From Bacillus_AB infantis_B (GTDB lineage: Bacteria; Bacillota; Bacilli; Bacillales; Cytobacillaceae): a stretch of 64,000 nucleotides of DNA. The notes under the pieces are model-generated. The model saw only the letters and a program-made list of their open reading frames with translations. It had not been told where the DNA came from and ran no database searches. The position numbers and the translations under genes are program-made. The stretch lies in NCBI RefSeq assembly GCF_008180445.1, contig NZ_VTER01000013.1, positions 1 through 64,000 of the forward strand. Reading direction: 5' to 3'. Positions 57,994 to 64,000 of this stretch are shown in pieces (position 1 is the stretch's first letter; the number at the start of each line of letters is the position of its first letter).

Positions 57994-58704
57994 TTATTTT
58001 TTCAGAAACCGGAGCCTGTAGGCATTCCTTGCTGTCTCTCCCAGCTGGTCAAGCAGATTATAATTCGCATAAGCCCCCGCAACCGCCCCTATTCCTGGCA
58101 GCAGCTGAAGCATTTTGGCAAAATCTATATAATCGCGGTACTCCTGCTGGAACCCGCGCCATTCCATATCCTTCAGCTCTTTCACTTTCTCATCCCAATT
58201 CTCAATGACAGCCAATGTTTCCCGCCTTTTCTCATCACTTGAAAACGCAAGCTGAAACACATGCAGGATAAAAAGGCGCTCCTCATATTCTCCAGGATCA
58301 TAGCCATAAATGGCTGAAGCTTCAAAAAGGAATTTCATTTTGATTGAAAGCAGCAGCGGGAAGTCGGCAAGTCCCAGAAGGATGCCGCCTGCCCCTGTCC
58401 CCGCTCCCTCGATAGTGGCGGTCTTTCGGTATACAGCCAGCTTTTCGTCCAATTTCCCGTCCATTTCCGCAAGGCTCATCCCGGCCTCCAGCTTTTTCCT
58501 GGTGGTCAAGTTGGACCCTGCCAGCGTCGCTTTGACCATATTCTTGATTCCTTCGGTGATGACCGCATGTGCTTTCTCCGGGATATAGCTGTTAATTTTA
58601 GTTTGTGCCTTTTTGGAAAGCCGGTTCAGCATTCCTGAACGCTTGAGCAGCTTTCTTCTCCACTCCTCAAGCTCCCGCAAAACCTGCTGTTCATACTCAT
58701 TCAT
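57994..58704 (-). CDS. ecsC: EcsC family protein
   Basis: 236 aa. Basic helical N-terminus, a Gly-rich membrane-like part TIEGAGTGAGGILLGLADFPLLLSIKMKFLFEASAIYG (EcsC motif) and LLPGIGAVAGAYANYNLLDQL near the C-terminus. Function unknown; encoded with the Ecs ABC transporter in Bacillus. ATG at 58704 chosen. A terminator and a small palindrome separate it from ecsB. Confidence 0.9.
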   Translation of the reverse strand: MNEYEQQVLRELEEWRRKLLKRSGMLNRLSKKAQTKINSYIPEKAHAVITEGIKNMVKATLAGSNLTTRKKLEAGMSLAEMDGKLDEKLAVYRKTATIEGAGTGAGGILLGLADFPLLLSIKMKFLFEASAIYGYDPGEYEERLFILHVFQLAFSSDEKRRETLAVIENWDEKVKELKDMEWRGFQQEYRDYIDFAKMLQLLPGIGAVAGAYANYNLLDQLGETARNAYRLRFLKK

Positions 58705-58785
58705 TAGGCCGCACCCTTTCCCCTGATTCAACTTTTAGTATGTTCCTAATACTACGTTTTTCTCCTGGAAAGGTTCCAAAAGACA

Positions 58786-58815
58786 GAAAAAGCCCCGTTC
58801 AAAAAACGGGACCAA
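58786..58815 (-). terminator. terminator between ecsB and ecsC
   Basis: Stem AGCCCCGTT (58791-58799) / AACGGGACC (58805-58813) with GU pairs, then TTTTTCTG on the minus strand. Confidence 0.7.
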
Positions 58816-58820
58816 TAAGA

Positions 58821-60032
58821 TCAGTTCTTCAATTTCCTTCTGCTGTAAATATTCGCAAATACCCACGAAAACACGGCACCTGCTGCCGCACTGGCAAGCG
58901 CGGCCAGGCCGTCCCCCTTCAGCAGCACAACCAGGGAAAAAATGGTGGTCTGCAGATAAAGGACAGCTGAGAGAAGTGAAGTAAAGGCTTTTTCCCGCCA
59001 CTCTTCCTTCAGGGGGTAAAGCTGGATCCAGAGCTTGTTCTCATGATGGTTCCTGAGCGGCAGCAGCTGAAATCCCGTCAGATAGAGGAATAACAGCGCA
59101 AGGAGGATCTGCCCCATCCCGAATGATATCAAATAAAGTGCCGCTCCCCCTATCACTGTCAGTCTGATGAACAGGCCGAAATAATCGCCTGAGCGGATGA
59201 AGGTCCGCATATATAAATGCGCATGCAGCTTATCCTGCCCATACGGGATCCTGTTGGCCAGCCAGTCCAGCCATTTGCGCCGCTTCACTCTGTCTTTAAG
59301 CTTCGGCACATCTGTAAACAGATTGGCCAGGCGGTAAAAGGATGTCATCCTTCTTTCTTCCTGTTCAATGAGATATTCCCATTTCAGGCCCTTTGGTTCA
59401 GTCTGTTTCCTGAAATACAGCCATAGGACGAGCAGGACTGCCGGTACTGGGAGCAGGAACAGGATGCCGGCATTTGAAAATAAAAGATACAGAAAAGCTG
59501 TATTGAGGCAATACCTGATAACAGAATCGATCATCTTTGTATTTTTTTCCACGTAATATTGGACATGCCACCGGATCAGAAGATTCAGCAGCTTAACAAT
59601 GAGTGAGCCTGTCAAAAAGAAGAGAAACGGCTCAAAGCTTCCCCCGTTTACAACTGCGTACATCGGCATGAATATCCCGAGGCCCATCAGCAGCAGATAA
59701 GCCTGCACAGCCCAGCTGACACCCAGCGACCTGCTGAAATAGCCTGACAGCCTGTTTTCTACAGGCAGCAAAAAGATCTTATCTGCTTCCGTCAGAAAAG
59801 TATAAACTGGGCTGTATGTCAGCAATACTCCCAGCAGGACAGCCATGATCGCGGCAGCAGGAAAATCTTCCGGGACGCCTTTAAGCCATTCCTGATAATA
59901 AAAGGCGGCCATGCCGAATAGAAATACGAGCACAATGACAATATGCCCGTTCAATATATAGCGGAGATAGCGGCTCAGTTCTTTGAGCCCATCCCCGAAT
60001 CTGTTCTTCCACAGTTTTCCCTCATCAAACAT
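58821..60032 (-). CDS. ecsB: ABC transporter permease EcsB
   Basis: 403 aa with about 9-10 membrane segments, starting MFDEGKLWKNRFGDGLKELSRYLRYILNGH. Membrane part of the EcsAB exporter, which in B. subtilis affects intramembrane protease RasP activity, secretion and competence. Overlaps the ecsA end by 8 nt. Confidence 0.9.
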   Translation of the reverse strand: MFDEGKLWKNRFGDGLKELSRYLRYILNGHIVIVLVFLFGMAAFYYQEWLKGVPEDFPAAAIMAVLLGVLLTYSPVYTFLTEADKIFLLPVENRLSGYFSRSLGVSWAVQAYLLLMGLGIFMPMYAVVNGGSFEPFLFFLTGSLIVKLLNLLIRWHVQYYVEKNTKMIDSVIRYCLNTAFLYLLFSNAGILFLLPVPAVLLVLWLYFRKQTEPKGLKWEYLIEQEERRMTSFYRLANLFTDVPKLKDRVKRRKWLDWLANRIPYGQDKLHAHLYMRTFIRSGDYFGLFIRLTVIGGAALYLISFGMGQILLALLFLYLTGFQLLPLRNHHENKLWIQLYPLKEEWREKAFTSLLSAVLYLQTTIFSLVVLLKGDGLAALASAAAGAVFSWVFANIYSRRKLKN

Positions 60033-60765
60033 AATCTTCTTCCTTTGTCAGCTGGATATATAGATCATCAAGTGTCGCACCTGGCATGGAGAATTGCTGC
60101 TGGAGCTCAGAAAGTGTCCCTGCCGCCCTCACCTTGCCCTCGTGGAGAATGACAAAACGGTCGCAATACCGCTCCGCTGTAGCCAGGATATGGGTCGACA
60201 TCAATATGCCCGCCCCTTCCTCTTTCATCTTCTTCATAAGATCAAGAAGCGATTGGATGCCTAGCGGGTCCAGCCCGACAAATGGTTCGTCAACTATGTA
60301 TAATGATGGCTGCACCAGGAAAGCACACATGATCATGACCTTTTGCTTCATCCCCTTTGAAAAATGGGCCGGGAACCATTTCAGCCGCTTCTCCATCCGG
60401 AATTCCTTCAGAAGGCCCTTCATTCTTTCCTGATATTCTTTTTCTTCAAGGCCATAAGCCATCGCTGTCATCCTCAGATGTTCCTCAAGCGTCAGTTCAT
60501 CATAAAGGATCGGGGTTTCCGGCACAAACGCGAATTTCCTTCTGTATGCCTCCTTATCCTTGTGAAAAGGAGATCCATTGATTGTGATATCCCCGGAATG
60601 CGGCTCCATCAGCCCGATGACATGCTTGATCGTCGTGCTTTTGCCTGCTCCATTCAATCCAATCAAGCCGACGATTTCATTTGCATTTACAGTGAAGGAA
60701 ACATCCTTCAGAACAGGATTCCTCGTATAGCCTCCTGTTATATTTTTAATATTCAACAAAGACAT
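60025..60765 (-). CDS. ecsA: ABC transporter ATP-binding protein EcsA
   Basis: 246 aa. Walker A GLNGAGKSTTIK near residue 37, signature FSKGMKQKVMI near 135, Walker B LYIVDEPFVGLDPLG near 156. Start MSLLNIKNITGGY at 60765; an in-frame ATG at 60783 is possible. Works with EcsB. Confidence 0.92.
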   Translation of the reverse strand: MSLLNIKNITGGYTRNPVLKDVSFTVNANEIVGLIGLNGAGKSTTIKHVIGLMEPHSGDITINGSPFHKDKEAYRRKFAFVPETPILYDELTLEEHLRMTAMAYGLEEKEYQERMKGLLKEFRMEKRLKWFPAHFSKGMKQKVMIMCAFLVQPSLYIVDEPFVGLDPLGIQSLLDLMKKMKEEGAGILMSTHILATAERYCDRFVILHEGKVRAAGTLSELQQQFSMPGATLDDLYIQLTKEEDYV

Positions 60766-60892
60766 TCCAAAACGCCCTTCCATCTATTGTGATGCTTCTA
60801 GTTTAACAAAATGGCTGCGCCAGCAAAAGATTGAAGCAGGGACAAATTTAATTCCGGATGCATATCCCCTCTTTCAATGGGCATTCTAATCT

Positions 60893-61200
60893 ATGAAGGG
60901 GAAAGATGATTTTCATCAATTGAAATGAGGTGTCTGTTAAAGACCAATTTCATTCAATATAAGCTTCCAGCGTTGCTATAAGGGGATGGTTGCATTGCAC
61001 AGGAGTGCCAATTAACCAGATACTTGGAACACATGACATTCTTCTGGAATGAGGTGTTTATCAAAGACCCATCAGCCGGCTTTATAAGTTGTGAAACCTA
61101 TAAAGAAACAAGGGGATGGTACGCTTGAACAAGGATCAGATCTCTCACTAAGCACTGACCATTTTAAAAAATGAGGTGTTTGTCGCAGAGAATAACCTGT
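60893..61200 (+). repeat. three diverged tandem copies of a ~125-nt intergenic unit
   Basis: Each unit starts with AAGGGG-A/T-GG-like sequence (60896, 60980, 61110) and has AATGAGGTGTYTRTY about 30-70 nt later (60924, 61048, 61170). The spacing of the second core is 124 and 122 bp. The copies agree in these blocks and differ elsewhere. No normal gene fits. Each block could be read as a tiny peptide start (MRCL-), but termination differs. Small RNA genes or control sites are alternatives. The rest of 60766-61446 has no gene. Confidence 0.6.
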
Positions 61201-61446
61201 AATAGAACGTTTCAGCGAAGTGATTTCCCCTTAAGAAGGAGCAGGATCCTCACCGGGTCCTGCTTTCTTTTTGATATTTTGCCCGCAAACCTGCATCTAG
61301 TCTGCAAATTATACAGTACTTTGTAAGTTCGCCATCCTCCATCATTCTCCTTTAATCTTTCCTTAGCCGGCAAAATTGGCGGATGATTTCTCCTCACATC
61401 CCCTGGTATGGTAAAATATTGAGAAAAAGAAAGGTCAGGTGCCATT

Positions 61447-61866
61447 ATGCAGGATTGTATTTTTTGCAAAATCATCAATGGGGAAATCCCATCAGCGAAA
61501 GTTTATGAAAATGAACATGTATATGCTTTCCTGGACATCAGCCAGGTAACGAAGGGCCATACACTTGTCGTCCCGAAAATACATAAAGAAAATCTTTACG
61601 AGCTGACTCCCGACATCGCGGCACGCCTTTATGAGTCCGTTCCTGCCATCGCCAGCGCCATCAAAGAAGAATTTGACCCAATCGGCCTCAATACACTGAA
61701 TAACAACGGCGAAGAAGCAGGACAGTCGGTATTCCATTTTCATCTGCATCTTATCCCCCGCTATGGAAAAGGCGACGGTTTCGGCGCTGTCTGGAAAACC
61801 CACCAGGATGAATATTCTCCTGAGGATCTGAAGCAGATTGCCGGAGGCATCAGCAGCCATCTGTAA
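61447..61866 (+). CDS. hit: HIT family protein
   Basis: 139 aa nucleotide hydrolase or transferase of the HINT type. N-terminal zinc-like CIFCKIINGEIPSAKVYE and the histidine triad HFHLHLIPR with His97, His99 and His101. Divergent from ecsA as in B. subtilis. Start follows AAAGGTCAGG. Confidence 0.94.
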   Translation: MQDCIFCKIINGEIPSAKVYENEHVYAFLDISQVTKGHTLVVPKIHKENLYELTPDIAARLYESVPAIASAIKEEFDPIGLNTLNNNGEEAGQSVFHFHLHLIPRYGKGDGFGAVWKTHQDEYSPEDLKQIAGGISSHL

Positions 61867-61875
61867 TAGCAGGAA

Positions 61876-61923
61876 AAAAAATCCGCACTAAAGCCGGAAA
61901 CTGGCTGGGTGCGGATTTTTTTG
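61876..61923 (+). terminator. terminator of hit
   Basis: Stem AATCCGCAC / GTGCGGATT around a 20-nt loop with its own GCC / GGC pairing, then TTTTTTG. Confidence 0.88.
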
Positions 61924-62160
61924 TGGACCAGGCTGGTATTAGGAGGTATTGGCGAGGCTGGCTCATTTTTCAGGGTGCCCCTTTACTTGATTCCCTTTTT
62001 AATCAAAATGTGCCTTACCATTAAGATTGATAAAACAACAGTAAAGTAATCCTCTTTGTCATTTTTAAAAACATTCCCACTTTTTTGTTTACTTTCATTC
62101 TGTTTCTGATAGGATGAAATAAAGTTTTTATTCTTTAAAGCATTATAGGGAGGTATGATG

Positions 62161-63240
62161 ATGAAGCGTGCATTGAATTTCAATGCCGGACCGGCGGCCC
62201 TTCCTCTTCCTGTATTGGAGGAGGCGCAGCGGAACTGGCTTGATTTTAACGGGACTGGAATGAGTGTGATGGAGCTCAGCCACAGGAGCCGGGAATATGA
62301 GGAGGTGCATGAAGGCGCGAAAACACTGCTCCGGCGGATTCTTGGTGTGCCGGATGATTATGAGGTCCTCTTTCTGCAGGGAGGGGCCAGCCTTCAATTT
62401 ACCATGCTGCCGATGAATCTTTTGGCAGAAGGCAAAACAGGCTATTATGCCCTGACAGGTTCATGGGCTGAAAAAGCCATGAAAGAAGCTGCAAAAATCG
62501 GCAAAACAGCATCAGCTGCATCCAGCAAAGAAGATACATACCGCTATATACCAGAGCTCTCAGGCCTGGCAGACCTGAAAGACGCTGCATATCTCCACCT
62601 TACGAGCAACAACACAATTTACGGTACTCAGTGGCAGGAATTTCCTGAAACAAATGTCCCTCTTGCTGCCGATATGTCAAGCGACATCATGAGCAGAGAA
62701 ATAGATGTAAGCAAATTCGATATCATTTATGCCGGAGCCCAAAAGAATTTAGGCCCATCAGGCGTAACCGTAGTGATCTTGAAAAAAAGCCTGCTTGCAG
62801 GGCCGCGCGGGGACCTTCCCGTCATGCTCGACTATTTCACCCACAGCAAGAGTCAATCTCTTTATAATACACCTCCGACGCTTGCCATTTATATGCTGAT
62901 GCTGGTGCTCGAGTGGGTGGAAAAAGAAGGCGGGCTTGCCGCTATCGCTGAAAGGAACAGGCAGAAAGCGGAGCTGATATACAGCAGCATCGATGACAGT
63001 GAAGGATTTTATCAGGGACACAGCAGAAAGGACAGCCGCTCTCAAATGAATATCACATTTAACCTTCATTCCGAAGGAGCTGCAGGCCAATTTCTCCATG
63101 CAGCCAAAGAAGCGGGATTCGTGGGACTGAATGGCCACAGATCAATCGGCGGCTGCCGGGCATCCATCTATAACGCTGTCCCGCTTGAACATGCTGAGAA
63201 ATTAGCTGAATTTATGAGAAAATTCAAAAATAAAAACTGA
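62161..63240 (+). CDS. serC: phosphoserine aminotransferase
   Basis: 359 aa PLP enzyme of serine and pyridoxal synthesis. N-terminus RALNFNAGPAALPLPVLEEAQ, the PLP Lys in YAGAQKNLGPSGVTV, and HRSIGGCRASIYNAVPLE near the end. Three ATG codons follow GGGAGG (62155, 62158, 62161); I took the last by spacing. No serA is adjacent. Confidence 0.93.
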   Translation: MKRALNFNAGPAALPLPVLEEAQRNWLDFNGTGMSVMELSHRSREYEEVHEGAKTLLRRILGVPDDYEVLFLQGGASLQFTMLPMNLLAEGKTGYYALTGSWAEKAMKEAAKIGKTASAASSKEDTYRYIPELSGLADLKDAAYLHLTSNNTIYGTQWQEFPETNVPLAADMSSDIMSREIDVSKFDIIYAGAQKNLGPSGVTVVILKKSLLAGPRGDLPVMLDYFTHSKSQSLYNTPPTLAIYMLMLVLEWVEKEGGLAAIAERNRQKAELIYSSIDDSEGFYQGHSRKDSRSQMNITFNLHSEGAAGQFLHAAKEAGFVGLNGHRSIGGCRASIYNAVPLEHAEKLAEFMRKFKNKN

Positions 63241-63310
63241 ACAGAAACAGATTCCGTTTCATCTTAATTGATAGTGTGGTATAATACGAGTAACTTTTCG
63301 CTGCAGGCAA

Positions 63311-63369
63311 GAGTGCACTGCAGGAAGAGAAAGAGCGAGAATAGCTGAGAAGAGGAGAGGTTAGAATTG
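63311..63369 (+). promoter_or_regulatory. TRAP (MtrB) binding site over the trpP start
   Basis: GAG, TAG, GAG, GAG, GAG, TAG triplets at 63337, 63342, 63347, 63352, 63357 and 63362, exactly 5 nt apart, plus further NAG triplets from 63311 to 63335. The run covers the ribosome binding site and reaches the TTG start. Tryptophan-bound TRAP would block translation, as is known for B. subtilis trpP. Confidence 0.85.
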
Positions 63370-63888
63370 AATACAAAGAATTTAGTTGCTTTATCATTGC
63401 TTATCGGAATGGGTGCTGTCCTTCATGCCGTTGTTCCGGGATTTTTCCTGGGAATGAAACCTGACATGATGCTCACCATGATGTTCATCGGGATCATCCT
63501 TTTCCCTGAAAAGAAAAGCGTTCTTTTGCTGGGCATTGCGACAGGACTGCTGTCAGCCCTGACAACTACTTTTCCAGCAGGACAGATTCCAAACATCATC
63601 GATAAGCCTATCACTGCTTTTGTATTTTTCGGTTTGTTTTTAGCAGTTAAGAAGTTTAATGGTTCGGTTGTTACAGCAGCGGTACTGACTGCTGCCGGCA
63701 CTATCATCTCAGGAACCATTTTCCTGACTTCAGCCCTTTTGATTGCAGGACTGCCGGGAACCTTCGCCGCCCTGTTCGCCGGCGTGGTCCTTCCTGCTGC
63801 AGCTGTCAATACAATTGTGATGGTCATCCTGTATCCGGTTGCCATGAGCATCATCAAAAGGACAAAACTGACAGCAAGCCACACATAA
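63367..63888 (+). CDS. trpP: tryptophan transporter TrpP
   Basis: 173 aa, about 5-6 membrane segments, starting MNTKNLVALSLLIGMGAVLHAVVPGFFLGMKPDMML. Length and sequence match B. subtilis TrpP (YhaG). The start codon is TTG, 6 nt after GGAGAGG. Placed after serC. Expression answers to tryptophan through the TRAP site. Confidence 0.92.
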   Translation: MNTKNLVALSLLIGMGAVLHAVVPGFFLGMKPDMMLTMMFIGIILFPEKKSVLLLGIATGLLSALTTTFPAGQIPNIIDKPITAFVFFGLFLAVKKFNGSVVTAAVLTAAGTIISGTIFLTSALLIAGLPGTFAALFAGVVLPAAAVNTIVMVILYPVAMSIIKRTKLTASHT

Positions 63889-63910
63889 AACCTCTCTTGA
63901 AAAAGAGACA

Positions 63911-63962
63911 AGAAAAAGGGTTATGGACGATGTTTTATCTTCCGTTTCCCTTTTTCTTTTTG
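63911..63962 (+). terminator. terminator of trpP
   Basis: Perfect arms AGAAAAAGGG (63911-63920) and CCCTTTTTCT (63948-63957) with further T. The last 40 bases of the window hold only GTGTTTACACAC, a short palindrome. Confidence 0.75.
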
Positions 63963-64000
63963 ATGTGTTTACACACGCGTAGTAAATTTAATTTCCTACC

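Noticed and set aside
61212..61478. 88-residue minus-strand frame overlapping the hit start
   Set aside because: Overlaps the hit promoter and start, has no ribosome binding site and no recognisable sequence.

Overview
The window looks like chromosomal DNA of a spore-forming Bacillaceae species outside the B. subtilis group. Gene content and order follow the B. subtilis yhj/comK - yhf - hemEH/yhg - yha/ecs - serC/trpP region: sipV-yhjE, yhjD, comK with an IDEAL-domain gene, yhfN, lcfB-lplJ-yhfI-yhfH, yhgE-yhgD-hemH-hemE, hmoB, yhaA, ecsC-ecsB-ecsA, hit, serC and trpP. Strong Bacillus-type ribosome binding sites, sigma-A promoters, a T-box, a FadR box and a TRAP site agree with this. Most genes lie on the minus strand up to about 60.8 kb. 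I saw no rRNA, tRNA, CRISPR array or prophage.

Layout. 1-0.5 kb: the 5' part of a group II intron (minus strand) inserted in a Bacillus palindromic repeat. 0.66-9.45 kb: one minus-strand operon with a LivKGFHM-type ABC importer followed by a 63-aa protein, a KAS III-like enzyme that seems to start at CTG, an alpha/beta hydrolase, an SDR reductase and a thiolase. 9.7-14 kb: a zinc-ribbon-like protein, four tandem imperfect palindromes, a 21-bp phased repeat array and a 1079-aa ATPase/BTAD regulator. 14-22.6 kb: signal peptidase, TVP38 protein, LCP protein, S9 peptidase, yhjD-like gene with a LexA-like box, comK, IDEAL gene, a coiled-coil protein and an M48 peptidase. 22.8-27.4 kb: AzlCD with a divergent XRE-cupin regulator, and a TrpXYZ-like ABC transporter. 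27.5-37.7 kb: fatty-acid, lipoate and haem genes with YhgDE. 38-53 kb: lipoprotein, hmoB, liaFSR, a membrane transporter, several small conserved proteins, VanW protein, cardiolipin synthase and an orphan histidine kinase. 52.6-57.9 kb: proS under T-box control, a second 21-bp array, threonine aldolase, PAP2 phosphatase and an amidohydrolase. 58-64 kb: ecsCBA, a triplicated intergenic repeat, hit, serC and trpP with a TRAP site.

How they work together. FadR should couple lcfB to fatty-acid supply. TRAP should couple trpP to tryptophan, and a second likely tryptophan importer lies 36 kb away. ProRS answers to uncharged tRNA-Pro. LiaFSR, LCP, VanW and Cls serve the cell envelope. The orphan kinase probably feeds a phosphorelay.

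No single undescribed system is proved. The least explained features are the two exact 21-bp phased arrays (10.6 and 54.5 kb), the three-copy ~125-nt intergenic repeat between ecsA and hit, the covarying tandem palindromes at 10 kb, and the uncharacterised Liv/KAS III/thiolase operon.
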